The notes under the pieces are model-generated. The model was not told the origin of the DNA. It saw only the letters and a list, made by a program, of their open reading frames with translations, and made no database searches. Of a stretch of DNA of 13,913 bases, positions 6,435-13,544 are shown one piece after another (positions within the stretch are counted from its first letter, which is position 1; each line of letters opens with the position of its first letter). Location: contig JAAYKT010000195.1 in the NCBI GenBank assembly GCA_012522255.1, positions 1 through 13,913 on the forward strand, given 5' to 3'. The stretch comes from Clostridiales bacterium. GTDB lineage: Bacteria; Bacillota; Clostridia; Lutisporales; Lutisporaceae. The translations under genes were made by a program, and so were the position numbers.

Positions 6435-6977
6435 TTGACAAGACTGAAGGAAAAGTACCAAAACGAAATTGCTCCTGCAATGATGCAGAGATTTCAATAT
6501 AATAGCGTAATGCAGATTCCCAAACTTGAAAAGGTTGTGTTGAACATGGGGCTGGGCGATGCTAAAGATAATGCAAAGGCACTAGACTCGGCCGTAAATG
6601 AATTGGCACAGATATCAGGTCAAAAGCCTATTGTTATTAAGGCAAAAAAGTCAGTTGCTGCTTTTAAACTTAGAAAAGGAATGAATGTTGGCGCAAAGGT
6701 TACTCTTCGCGGTGAAAGAATGTATCAATTTGTTGATAAGCTACTAAATATTGCTCTACCAAGGGTAAGGGATTTTCGCGGAGTATCAACTAAATCTTTT
6801 GACGGCAGAGGAAACTATGCCATAGGGATTAAAGAACAATTAATATTCCCGGAAATTAATTATGATAAAGTAGAGCAAATAAGAGGTATGGATATAATAT
6901 TTGTTACAACTGCTAAAACTGATGAAGAAGCAAGGGAATTGTTAAAACTCTTTGGAATGCCTTTTGCAAATCAGTAG
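6435..6977 (+). CDS. rplE: 50S ribosomal protein L5
   Basis: L5 (180 residues, normal) carries 5S rRNA and touches the P-site tRNA and S13. It shows the LKEKYQNEIAPAMMQRF opening, IPKLEKVVLNMGLGDAK, GQKPIVIKAKKSVAAFKLRKG (as GQKPIVIKAKKSVAAFKLR), VTLRGERMYQFVDKLLNIALPRVRDFRG (as VTLRGERMYQF and LPRVRDFRG) and IFPEINYDKV. The start is TTG at 6435, supported by GGGAGG (6421-6426) eight bases upstream and by normal length. TAG stop, 14 bp before rpsN. Confidence 0.97.
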   Translation: MTRLKEKYQNEIAPAMMQRFQYNSVMQIPKLEKVVLNMGLGDAKDNAKALDSAVNELAQISGQKPIVIKAKKSVAAFKLRKGMNVGAKVTLRGERMYQFVDKLLNIALPRVRDFRGVSTKSFDGRGNYAIGIKEQLIFPEINYDKVEQIRGMDIIFVTTAKTDEEARELLKLFGMPFANQ

Positions 6978-6991
6978 ATAGGAGGGAAATG

Positions 6992-7177
6992 ATGGCAAAA
7001 AAGTCAATGATATTAAAGCAACAAAGAACTTCAAAATACTCTACCAGAGCTTATAATAGATGCAGAATATGTGGTAGACCACACGGTTATTTAAGAAAAT
7101 TTGGAATATGCCGTATTTGTTTTAGAGAATTAGCTTATAAGGGGCAAATACCCGGCGTTAAGAAGGCCAGCTGGTAA
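6992..7177 (+). CDS. rpsN: 30S ribosomal protein S14, zinc-binding short type
   Basis: This is the 61-residue zinc (C+) form of S14, which lies in the 30S head near S3 and S10. Two CxxC pairs, C24/C27 and C40/C43, make the zinc site, between CRICGRPHGYLRKFGICRIC and the end GQIPGVKKASW. ATG 6992 gives MAKKSM and lies five bases after GGAGGG (6981-6986); ATG 6989 is in frame but only two bases from that site. Bacteria under zinc limitation often keep a second, zinc-free S14 elsewhere; none is in view. Confidence 0.97.
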   Translation: MAKKSMILKQQRTSKYSTRAYNRCRICGRPHGYLRKFGICRICFRELAYKGQIPGVKKASW

Positions 7178-7203
7178 ATGTTATCGTAAAGGAGGTAAGG
7201 ATT

Positions 7204-7602
7204 ATGGTAATAAACGACCCAATCGCTGATATGCTGACAAGGATCAGAAATGCGAATACTGTAAAGCACCAAACTGTGGATATTCCTTTATCCAATATTA
7301 AAAAAGCCATGGCTGATATACTGGCAGAAGAGGGATATATCAGATCATATGAAATAATTGATGACGGTAAGCAGGGTATAATTAGGGTAACACTAAAGTA
7401 CACTGCCAACAAAGGAAAAGTAATAACCGGTTTAAAAAGAATAAGTAAACCGGGGCTTAGGGTTTATGCCAAAAAGGATGAAGTTCCCAAGGTTTTAGGT
7501 GGATTAGGTATAGCGATACTATCTACATCAAGCGGCATAATGACAGATAAAAATGCAAGAAACGGTGGCTTAGGCGGAGAAGTACTTTGCTATATTTGGT
7601 AA
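7204..7602 (+). CDS. rpsH: 30S ribosomal protein S8
   Basis: S8 (132 residues) binds the central domain of 16S rRNA and in E. coli represses the spc operon. Seen are INDPIADMLTRIRNAN, KKAMADILAEEGYI, GLRVYAKKDEVPKVLGGLGIAI (as GLRVYAKKDEVPKVLGGLGI), STSSGIMTDKNAR and the terminal GGEVLCYIW. AAAGGAGGT (7188-7196) lies seven bases before ATG 7204. TAA stop; 27 bp to rplF. No obvious S8-like target hairpin is visible before rplE in this window. Confidence 0.98.
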   Translation: MVINDPIADMLTRIRNANTVKHQTVDIPLSNIKKAMADILAEEGYIRSYEIIDDGKQGIIRVTLKYTANKGKVITGLKRISKPGLRVYAKKDEVPKVLGGLGIAILSTSSGIMTDKNARNGGLGGEVLCYIW

Positions 7603-7629
7603 TATTTCTTCATAACAGGAGGTGGAAAA

Positions 7630-8169
7630 ATGTCCAGGATAGGTAGATTGGCAATATCAATTCCCCAAGGGGTTGAAGTTAAAATAGATAATGACAATAC
7701 AGTTACAGTTAATGGGCCAAAAGGGCAATTAGTAAAAAAGCTTCATAAAGATATGATAATAGTTAACGAAAATAATGAAATTACAGTTAAAAGACCCACT
7801 GAGCAAAAAAGACATAAATCCTTGCACGGTTTGACAAGAACATTGATAAACAACATGGTGCACGGAGTGGCAGAAGGTTATGAAAAAACATTGGAAATAA
7901 ACGGTGTCGGATACAGGGCAGCAAAACAAGGCGAAAAGCTGACTTTGACCGTAGGTTATTCCCAACCAGTAGAATTTGTCGATCCTGTAAACATAACAAC
8001 TGAGGTACCCACACCAAATAAGATTATTGTAAAAGGTATTGATAAGGAAGCGGTGGGTGATCACGCGGCAAATATAAGAGCTGTCAGAGAACCAGAACCA
8101 TACTTAGGGAAGGGTATTAAATACAGTATTGAAAAAATAAGACGTAAAGTAGGCAAGACAGGCAAGTAA
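7630..8169 (+). CDS. rplF: 50S ribosomal protein L6
   Basis: L6 (179 residues) sits at the base of the L7/L12 stalk beside the sarcin-ricin loop. Hallmarks are MSRIGRLAISIPQGV, NGPKGQL, LHGLTRTLINNMVHGV, LEINGVGYRAAKQG and the end EPEPYLGKGIKYSIEKIRRK. Residue 8 is alanine (GRLAI), where I recall proline (GRxPI) in most relatives; this is tolerable but unusual. ATG 7630 follows AGGAGGTGG by about five bases. TAA stop, 21 bp before rplR. Confidence 0.97.
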   Translation: MSRIGRLAISIPQGVEVKIDNDNTVTVNGPKGQLVKKLHKDMIIVNENNEITVKRPTEQKRHKSLHGLTRTLINNMVHGVAEGYEKTLEINGVGYRAAKQGEKLTLTVGYSQPVEFVDPVNITTEVPTPNKIIVKGIDKEAVGDHAANIRAVREPEPYLGKGIKYSIEKIRRKVGKTGK

Positions 8170-8190
8170 TTTAGAAAAGAGGTGACACTT

Positions 8191-8559
8191 GTGATAACAA
8201 AGGCCGGTAAAAACCAACTCAGAAAGAAAAGACATTTGATAGTCAGAAAAAAAGTTACTGGAAATGCCGATAGACCGAGACTCGATGTTTTCAGAAGCCT
8301 TAAAAATATATATGCACAGATAATAGATGATGAAGCAGGCGCAACTTTGGTATCAGCTTCATCCCTTGACAAGGAGCTTAAGGAAGATACGGCTTTTCAC
8401 GGGAACAAAGAAACTGCTAAAGCAGTTGGAAAACTTATAGCCCGAAAAGCCTTGGAGAAAGGTATCAAACAAGTTGTATTTGACAGAGGCGGCTATATTT
8501 ATCATGGTAGAGTGCAAGAACTTGCTGAAGCTGCAAGAGAAGCGGGTCTTGAATTTTAA
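8191..8559 (+). CDS. rplR: 50S ribosomal protein L18
   Basis: L18 (122 residues) binds 5S rRNA together with L5. The basic N-terminus KNQLRKKRHLIVRKKVTG, RPRLDVFRSLKNIYAQIIDD and the end VVFDRGGYIYHGRVQELAEAAREAGLEF (as VVFDRGGYIYHGRV and EAAREAGLEF) identify it. GTG 8191 is chosen since GAGGTGA (8179-8185) lies five bases upstream and the length then equals the family norm. An in-frame GTG at 8182 would fall inside that ribosome binding site. TAA stop. Confidence 0.96.
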   Translation: MITKAGKNQLRKKRHLIVRKKVTGNADRPRLDVFRSLKNIYAQIIDDEAGATLVSASSLDKELKEDTAFHGNKETAKAVGKLIARKALEKGIKQVVFDRGGYIYHGRVQELAEAAREAGLEF

Positions 8560-8576
8560 AAATAAGGAGGGATATA

Positions 8577-9077
8577 ATGCAGCCAGTTGAAGACAATAAG
8601 CCGGAATTAAAAGAACGGGTTGTTTCGATAAATAGAGTAGCTAAAGTTGTAAAAGGCGGTAAAAACTTTAGATTCAGCGCAATAGTAGTAGTCGGAGATG
8701 AAAATGGGCGTGTAGGAGTTGGCTCAGGTAAATCAATTGAAATCCCCGATGCTATCAGAAAAGGAATAGAAGATGCTAAAAAGAATATGATTAATGTACC
8801 TATGGTTGGCACAACGATTCCCCACGAAATTATCGGTAAGTCAGGCGCAGGAAGGGTACTGTTAATGCCTGCATCTGAAGGAACCGGTGTAATTGCGGGG
8901 GGCCCTGTAAGAGCGGTTTTGGAATTAGCCGGAATCAGAGATATCAGAACCAAATCACTCAGATCAAATAATCCGAGGAATGTGGTAAATGCTACGGTAG
9001 AGGGGCTTTCATCTCTCAAAACGGTGGAAAAGGTTGCCCAACTCAGGGGAAAAACAATCGAAGAGATATTAGGTTAG
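8577..9077 (+). CDS. rpsE: 30S ribosomal protein S5
   Basis: S5 (166 residues) helps control decoding accuracy and lies at the mRNA entry site; its N-terminal loop is the classic site of spectinomycin resistance. Seen are RVVSINRVAKVVKGGKNFRF, VVVGDENGRVGVGSGKS, EIPDAIRKG, PHEIIGKSGAGRVLLMPAS and GTGVIAGGPVRAVLELAGI. Residue 129 is Arg (TKSLRSNNP, codon AGA at 8961-8963) where I recall a near-invariant Gly (SLGS/YGST). ATG 8577 is five bases after AAGGAGGG (8564-8571). TAG stop. Confidence 0.97.
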   Translation: MQPVEDNKPELKERVVSINRVAKVVKGGKNFRFSAIVVVGDENGRVGVGSGKSIEIPDAIRKGIEDAKKNMINVPMVGTTIPHEIIGKSGAGRVLLMPASEGTGVIAGGPVRAVLELAGIRDIRTKSLRSNNPRNVVNATVEGLSSLKTVEKVAQLRGKTIEEILG

Positions 9078-9091
9078 GGGAGGGAGTAACC

Positions 9092-9271
9092 TTGGCAAAA
9101 TTAAGAATAAGGCTTATAAAAAGCACAATCGGAAGAAAGAAAGAACAAATTGATACAGTAAAAGCATTAGGTTTAAAGAAAATTAACAGCATGGTCGAAA
9201 AAGATGATACACCTCAGATACGAGGTATGATAAATAAGATTTCATATTTATTGGAAGTTGAGGAAATATAG
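9092..9271 (+). CDS. rpmD: 50S ribosomal protein L30
   Basis: L30 (59 residues, typical bacterial size) is a small 50S protein. Reading from TTG 9092 gives AKLRIRLIKSTIGRKKEQID, then VKALGLKKINSMVEKDDTPQIRGM (as VKALGLKKINSMVEK and TPQIRGM) and ISYLLEVEEI. The KSxIGR motif, GLKK/N and RGMINKxSYLLxVEE are family marks. The TTG start is supported by the Shine-Dalgarno run GGGGAGGGAG (9077-9086) five bases upstream. It fills the S5-L15 gap exactly where L30 is expected, and stops with TAG. Confidence 0.94.
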   Translation: MAKLRIRLIKSTIGRKKEQIDTVKALGLKKINSMVEKDDTPQIRGMINKISYLLEVEEI

Positions 9272-9291
9272 CAAGGGAGGTGCAAAAAGCC

Positions 9292-9729
9292 GTGAAATTA
9301 CATGAACTGAAACCTGTACAAGGAAGTAAGGACAAAAAGAGAAAAGGCAGAGGCATAGGCAGCGGATTGGGAAAGACTGCAGGTAAAGGACACAAAGGAC
9401 AAAAAGCAAGATCCGGTGGCGGTGTAAGGATTGGCTTCGAAGGCGGTCAAATGCCTTTATATAGAAGAATTCCCAAAAGAGGCTTTACAAATATATTTAA
9501 GAAAGAATATGTTATAATCAATATCAGTGAACTAAAAGTTTTTGAAAATGGTACGGAAGTTACTCCGGAATTGTTAAAAGAAAAAGGCCTGATAAAGAAT
9601 TTAAACAGTGAGATTAAAATATTAGGCGACGGTGAAATAACAAAAGAATTAACTGTAAAGGCACATAAGTTTAGCAAAACAGCTATTGAAAGGATAACTG
9701 CATCAGGAGGAAAGGTAGAGGTGATATAA
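9292..9729 (+). CDS. rplO: 50S ribosomal protein L15
   Basis: L15 (145 residues) is a late-assembly 50S protein. The long glycine- and lysine-rich N-terminus is clear: MKLHELKPVQGSKDKKRKGRG, seen as MKLHELKPVQGS, then GSGLGKTAGKGHKGQKARSG, FEGGQMPLYRRIPKRGFTN, with SGGKVEVI at the end. GTG 9292 gives the family start MKLHEL and follows AGGGAGGTG (9274-9282); an in-frame GTG at 9280 overlaps that site. TAA at 9727-9729 abuts the secY start with no gap, and the secY ribosome binding site lies within rplO. Confidence 0.96.
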   Translation: MKLHELKPVQGSKDKKRKGRGIGSGLGKTAGKGHKGQKARSGGGVRIGFEGGQMPLYRRIPKRGFTNIFKKEYVIINISELKVFENGTEVTPELLKEKGLIKNLNSEIKILGDGEITKELTVKAHKFSKTAIERITASGGKVEVI

Positions 9730-10986
9730 GTGTTTAATACCATAAGAAATGCTTGGAGAATACCGGATTTAAGAAAAAAGATGATATTCACACTTTTGAT
9801 GCTTGTTATATTTAGATTGGGCAGCTTTATTCCGGTTCCCGGTATGAATAGGGATGCATTGGCAAGACTGATCGAATCCGGGGGATTACTTGGATTTCTT
9901 GATGTAATCTCAGGCGGTGCTTTTAAAAACTTTGCAATCTTTGCCATGAACATTTCACCCTATATCAACGCCTCTATTATAATGAACCTTTTGACTATTG
10001 CTATACATGCCCTGGAGGCTTTGGCTAAGGAAGGAGAAGAAGGCAGAAAGAAAATTGCCCAGTATACAAGATATGGGACAGTTGTTTTGGCATTAATACA
10101 GGCGATTGCGCTTAGTATCGGTTTGAAGAATTATCTTATTAAATCGGATTTTATATCAATTGCATTAGTTGCTTTATCACTGACAGCCGGGACAGCTTTT
10201 CTTATGTGGTTAGGTGAACTGATTACAGAAAAAGGCATAGGAAACGGCATATCACTTATAATTTTTTCTGGTATAGTATCCCGTATGCCTGTTGGTGCCA
10301 TGAATTTGCTTAACCTTTACAAAGTAAAATCTGTTTCAATAATTGAATTAGTAGGATTTTTGATCGGTGCCATTCTTATCATAATGGGAGTGGTATTGAT
10401 ACAGGAAGGTCAGAGAAGAATCCCCGTACAATACGCAAAGAGAGTGGTAGGCAGAAAAATGTACGGAGGACAGAGCTCACATATTCCTTTAAAGATTAAT
10501 CAAGCAGGTGTTATTCCTGTAATATTTGCTATGTCAATTATAGAATTTCCCAAGCAGATTGCAGGATTTTTCCCAAGCAGCGGAGCATATCATTTTTTCA
10601 ACAAATACTTTGCTTGGGGCACATGGATGCACGGTATAATATATGCCCTACTTATAATCGGGTTTACTTATTTTTATATTGCAGTATCCTTTAACCCGAT
10701 AGAAGTCGCAAACAATATAAAATAGTAAGTTGGATTTATTCCGGGTTTAAGACCGGGCAGGCCGACAGTGGTATTTATCCGAAGGTCACTTGCAAGAATT
10801 ACTTTAGTAGGTGCATTTTTCCTGGCATTTATAGCTATATTGCCGATATTTTTAATGACTTTTACAAACATAAAGATATATTTTGGAAGTACCTCGCTTT
10901 TGATTGTAGTTAGCGTAGCAATGGAAACAGTGCAGCAGATAGAGGCACAAATGATAATGAGAAATTATCAAGGGTTTTTGAATTAG
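9730..10986 (+). pseudogene. secY: Preprotein translocase subunit SecY, interrupted by tandem in-frame stops
   Basis: SecY is the ten-helix membrane channel of the Sec translocon. Codons 1-331 read as a normal SecY (FNTIRNAWRIPDLRKK start; SPYINASIIM; EGEEGRKKIAQYTRYG; GNGISLIIFSGI; RRIPVQYAKR; FNPIEVANNIK). Codons 332-333 are TAG TAA (10723-10728). The same frame then continues at once with VGFIPGLRPGRPT, the last two helices and ETVQQIEAQMIMRNYQGFLN, to a TAG at 10984-10986. Total length (418 codons plus stop) is normal, so no net indel. The break is in cytosolic loop C5, just before the conserved RPG. I see no ribosome binding site to restart a second piece. Start GTG follows GAGGTGA (9718-9724). 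The intact ORF alone is 9730-10725. Confidence 0.9.
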
Positions 10987-11003
10987 TATGAGATTGGAGA
11001 TGT

Positions 11004-11651
11004 ATGAAATTGAGAGTTGTATTATTAGGCCCACCGGGTGCCGGTAAGGGGACACAAGCAGCAAAGCTTATAAATAAATACAATATCCCCCATATATCTA
11101 CAGGTGACATATTCAGAAAGAATTTAAAAGAAAAAACAAAACTGGGCTTAAAAGCTAAAGAGTATATGGATAAAGGTCTTTTAGTACCTGATGAGTTGGT
11201 AGTAGATATTGTAAAAGACAGATTGACAGAAGAGGATTGCACGGAAGGGTTTTTGCTGGATGGCTTTCCCAGAACAGTGGAGCAGGCGGAAGCACTAAAA
11301 GCGGAAATGAGTAAACTGAAGATAAGTTTGGACGGAGTTATAAATATAGAGATAAAAGATGAGATTTTGATAGACAGACTTACAAACAGGCTTGTATGTA
11401 AAAAATGCGGTGCCACATATAATGCAAAATCCAACAAACCAAAAAAGGATAATGCATGTGATGTATGTGACGGAGAACTTTATATCTGAGATGATGATAA
11501 GGAAGAAACCGTCAGGAACAGATTGGAAATATATAAAAAACAAACAGAACCCCTGATTGAATATTATGAAGAAAAAGGCTTATTGGCAACGGTTGATGGT
11601 GCATTGGACACAGAAATAGTGTTTGACAAGATTTGTAAGGCCTTGGAGTAG
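11004..11651 (+). pseudogene. adk: Adenylate kinase, interrupted by an in-frame TGA
   Basis: Adenylate kinase interconverts ATP + AMP and 2 ADP in the cytosol. P-loop GPPGAGKGT is at residues 9-17, then STGDIFR, LLDGFPRTVEQAEAL and the LID with a Gram-positive-type zinc Cys4 site (C132, C135, C152, C155). Codon 162 is TGA (11487-11489), on the LID arginine equivalent to E. coli R156. The frame then continues DDDKEETVRNRLEIYKKQT to TAG at 11651, giving a normal 215-residue length; the second catalytic Arg (R173) is intact. ATG 11004 is favoured, though GGAGATG (10996-11002) is better spaced for an in-frame TTG at 11010 (MRVVLLGPPG). The uninterrupted ORF is 11004-11489. Confidence 0.9.
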
Positions 11652-11656
11652 CAGAT

Positions 11657-12400
11657 ATGTATATAAAATCAGATAGGGAATTGGAATTAATGAGGGCAGC
11701 AGGAAGAATAGTTGCCGAAACCTTTGAAAAATTAAAAGAGGTAATTAAACCCGGTATTACAACTAAGGAACTCGACCATATAGCCGAGAGGTTTATTAGG
11801 GACAGCAAGGGGATACCCGCATTTTTAGGTTATGGTGGTTATCCTGCAAGTATCTGCGCATCAGTTAATGAAGAAGTAGTCCACGGCATTCCGGGTAGAA
11901 GGATGCTAAAAGAAGGGGATATAGTAGGAATCGATATCGGGGCTATTTATGAAGGATACTACGGAGATGCTGCACGTACATTTGGGGTAGGTAATGTATC
12001 TGAAAAAGCTAAAAGGCTTATAGAAGTCACCAAAAATAGCTTTTATAGGGGAATAACCATGGCAGTAGAAGGTAAAAGACTGCAAGATATATCCCATGAG
12101 ATACAAACTTATGTTGAATCTAACGGTTATTCGGTAGTCAGGGATTTGGTTGGTCACGGTATAGGAAAAAACATGCATGAAGAACCTCAAGTACCAAACT
12201 TTGGAGAATCAGGTAAAGGGCCGAGATTAAAAGCGGGATTGACTATAGCCATAGAACCCATGGTTAACGAAGGAAGATTTCATGTTAGGACTTTATCAGA
12301 CGGCTGGACGGTTGTTACGGCTGATGGAAGCCTTTCTGCACATTATGAAAATACCATAGCCATAACTGTCGGTGAACCTGAAATACTGACTTTGATATAA
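11657..12400 (+). CDS. map: Type I methionyl aminopeptidase
   Basis: Map removes the initiator methionine from nascent proteins after deformylation; it is a cytosolic di-metal enzyme. At 247 residues it has family length, and all five metal ligands are visible: D93 (GIDIGA), D104 (YGDAARTF), H167 (GHGIG), E200 (AIEPM) and E231 (YENT). H76 (VVHGIP) is the conserved active-site histidine. ATG 11657 comes five bases after the adk stop, with GGAG at 11645-11648 inside adk, so the genes look coupled. The secY-adk-map order is standard in Firmicutes. No extended N-terminal zinc domain is present. Confidence 0.97.
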   Translation: MYIKSDRELELMRAAGRIVAETFEKLKEVIKPGITTKELDHIAERFIRDSKGIPAFLGYGGYPASICASVNEEVVHGIPGRRMLKEGDIVGIDIGAIYEGYYGDAARTFGVGNVSEKAKRLIEVTKNSFYRGITMAVEGKRLQDISHEIQTYVESNGYSVVRDLVGHGIGKNMHEEPQVPNFGESGKGPRLKAGLTIAIEPMVNEGRFHVRTLSDGWTVVTADGSLSAHYENTIAITVGEPEILTLI

Positions 12401-12413
12401 CGGAGTGATGCTT

Positions 12414-12686
12414 ATGGATAATATTGAAATTGGCCGGGTCGTTATATCAAAAGCAGGAAGAGATAAAGGAAGGAAATTTATTATTCTGAAAATAATAGAT
12501 GATAAACATGTTTTTATTTCAGATGGGTCCTTAAGAAAGGCAGATAAGCCAAAAAAGAAAAAATTGATACATTTAAAATCTACGAATTTTATTTCGGATA
12601 CCTTAAAAGAAAAGATTAAAACAGATAAAAGTATTGGTGATTTTGAAATAAGGAATTATCTTAAGTCCTTAGAAGAGAAAAATTAA
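12414..12686 (+). CDS. KOW-domain RNA-binding protein (L14e-like)
   Basis: This 90-residue basic protein begins MDNIEIGRVVISKAGRDKGR, a KOW motif (G-R-V-V...G-R-D-K-G-R) like those of L14e/L24/L27e, followed by a lysine-rich segment (KADKPKKKKLIHLKS) and a charged C-terminus. Firmicutes commonly have such a gene between map and infA (B. subtilis YbzG); its job is not established, though ribosome or RNA binding is the natural inference. ATG 12414 is chosen because CGGAG (12401-12405) is eight bases upstream; in-frame GTG 12405 and ATG 12408 lie in or next to that site. Confidence 0.88.
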   Translation: MDNIEIGRVVISKAGRDKGRKFIILKIIDDKHVFISDGSLRKADKPKKKKLIHLKSTNFISDTLKEKIKTDKSIGDFEIRNYLKSLEEKN

Positions 12687-12705
12687 CAGGAGGTTTGATT
12701 ACCTT

Positions 12706-12924
12706 ATGTCTAAACAGGATATAATTGAAGTAGAAGGTAGAGTAGTGGAGGCATTACCTAATGCCATGTTTCAAGTAGAGTTGGAGAATGGTCATAAAAT
12801 TTTGGCTCATATATCAGGTAAACTTCGAATGAATTTTATAAGGATATTACCCGGAGACAAGGTAACAGTTGAATTATCGCCATATGATCTAACAAGAGGC
12901 AGAATCACATGGCGTGGTAAATGA
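12706..12924 (+). CDS. infA: Translation initiation factor IF-1
   Basis: IF-1 (72 residues, the standard size) is an OB-fold protein that occupies the 30S A site during initiation. The sequence is near-canonical: KQDIIEVEGRVVEALPNAMF, VELENGHKILAHISGK, MRMNFIRILPGD-type core (here LRMNFIRILPGDKVTVELSPYD, seen as LRMNFIRILPGDKV) and LTRGRITWRGK. AGGAGGT lies at 12688-12694, eleven bases before ATG. It is the only gene here ending in TGA; its normal length and the following rpmJ ribosome binding site show that this TGA acts as a stop. Confidence 0.98.
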   Translation: MSKQDIIEVEGRVVEALPNAMFQVELENGHKILAHISGKLRMNFIRILPGDKVTVELSPYDLTRGRITWRGK

Positions 12925-12940
12925 TCAAGGAGGGTTAAAA

Positions 12941-13054
12941 ATGAAAGTCAGACCATCGGTAAAACCAATGTGTGAAAAATGCAAAATAATCAAAAGAAAA
13001 GGTAAGGTTATGGTTATTTGCGAAAATCCCAAACACAAGCAAAAACAAGGGTAG
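12941..13054 (+). CDS. rpmJ: 50S ribosomal protein L36, zinc-binding form
   Basis: L36 (37 residues) is the smallest 50S protein. From ATG 12941 the reading MKVRPSVKPMCEKCKIIKRK then GKVMVICENPKHKQKQG is a textbook L36. The zinc ligands C11, C14, C27 and H32 are present, so this is the C+ form. AAGGAGGG (12927-12934) lies six bases upstream. Stop TAG at 13052-13054. It sits between infA and rpsM as usual. Confidence 0.97.
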   Translation: MKVRPSVKPMCEKCKIIKRKGKVMVICENPKHKQKQG

Positions 13055-13104
13055 AACCGAATTGGAGGGAGCGGCTGCACCGTTTTTGGTGCCCTCTGTT
13101 GGTT
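13055..13104 (+). promoter_or_regulatory. Hairpin leader between rpmJ and rpsM
   Basis: Nested pairing can be read: AACC (13055-13058) with GGTT (13101-13104), GAGG (13065-13068) with CCTC (13093-13096), and GCACC (13077-13081) with GGTGC (13088-13092) over the loop GTTTTT, leaving a one-sided bulge at 13069-13076. It begins right after the rpmJ stop and ends 43 bases before rpsM. No T-run follows, so a terminator is unlikely. A repeated AATTGGAGG (13060-13068 inside the structure, 13128-13136 as the rpsM ribosome binding site) is notable. A role in feedback on the alpha genes is inferred. Confidence 0.45.
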
Positions 13105-13147
13105 TTCACATAATATACTATGTAAACAATTGGAGGTGTAAAGATTA

Positions 13148-13519
13148 ATGGCAAGAATCGCGGGTGTTGACTTACCCAGAGATAAAAGAATAGAAATAGG
13201 ATTAACTTATATATACGGAATAGGCAGAAAGACATCAAATAAAATACTTGCTGAAGCAGGTGTATCCCCTGACACAAGAGTTAAAGACCTGACCGAATCA
13301 GAAGTGGGAAGGTTAAGAGAAGTTATTGATAAAAGTTATAAGGTTGAAGGGGATCAAAAAAGAGAAGTAGCACTTCATATTAAGAGGTTAATGGAAATTG
13401 GCAGTTATAGAGGAATTCGTCATAGAAGGGGACTTCCTGTTAGAGGGCAAAGAACTAAAACTAACGCAAGAACAAGAAAAGGCCCGAAAAGAACTGTAGG
13501 TATCCGAAGAAGGAAATAA
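13148..13519 (+). CDS. rpsM: 30S ribosomal protein S13
   Basis: S13 (123 residues) is in the 30S head, contacts the P-site tRNA and bridges to L5. Seen are MARIAGVDLPRDKRIEIGLTY (as ARIAGVDLPRDKRIEIGL), YIYGIGRKTSNKIL (the helix-hairpin-helix-like segment), GSYRGIRHRRGLPVRGQRTK and the basic tail RTRKGPKRTVGIRRRK. ATG 13148 follows GGAGG (13132-13136) at eleven bases. TAA stop; rpsK starts 25 bp later. Confidence 0.98.
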   Translation: MARIAGVDLPRDKRIEIGLTYIYGIGRKTSNKILAEAGVSPDTRVKDLTESEVGRLREVIDKSYKVEGDQKREVALHIKRLMEIGSYRGIRHRRGLPVRGQRTKTNARTRKGPKRTVGIRRRK

Positions 13520-13544
13520 TTATTAGATAAGGAGGTACGGCTTA

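Noticed and set aside
8465..9019. 184-codon open frame on the - strand
   Set aside because: It is the antisense of rplR and rpsE, whose + strand products are unmistakable. The other long - strand frames (for example 9447-9953 and 10910-11437) are likewise antisense to rplO/secY and adk.
10729..10780. Independent start for the second half of SecY
   Set aside because: The in-frame GTG at 10768 has no Shine-Dalgarno site upstream and would omit the conserved FIPGLRPG segment; the TTG at 10730 is out of frame.
11487..11489. Selenocysteine at the adk TGA, or pyrrolysine at the rpsK TAG
   Set aside because: The families need Arg in Adk and commonly Gln, Arg, Lys or His in S11 at these sites, neither enzyme nor ribosomal protein is known to use these residues, and no obvious insertion element is seen.
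13114..13119. TATACT as a -10 box for an internal rpsM promoter
   Set aside because: No acceptable -35 hexamer lies 16-18 bases upstream (that position is GCCCTC in the hairpin arm).
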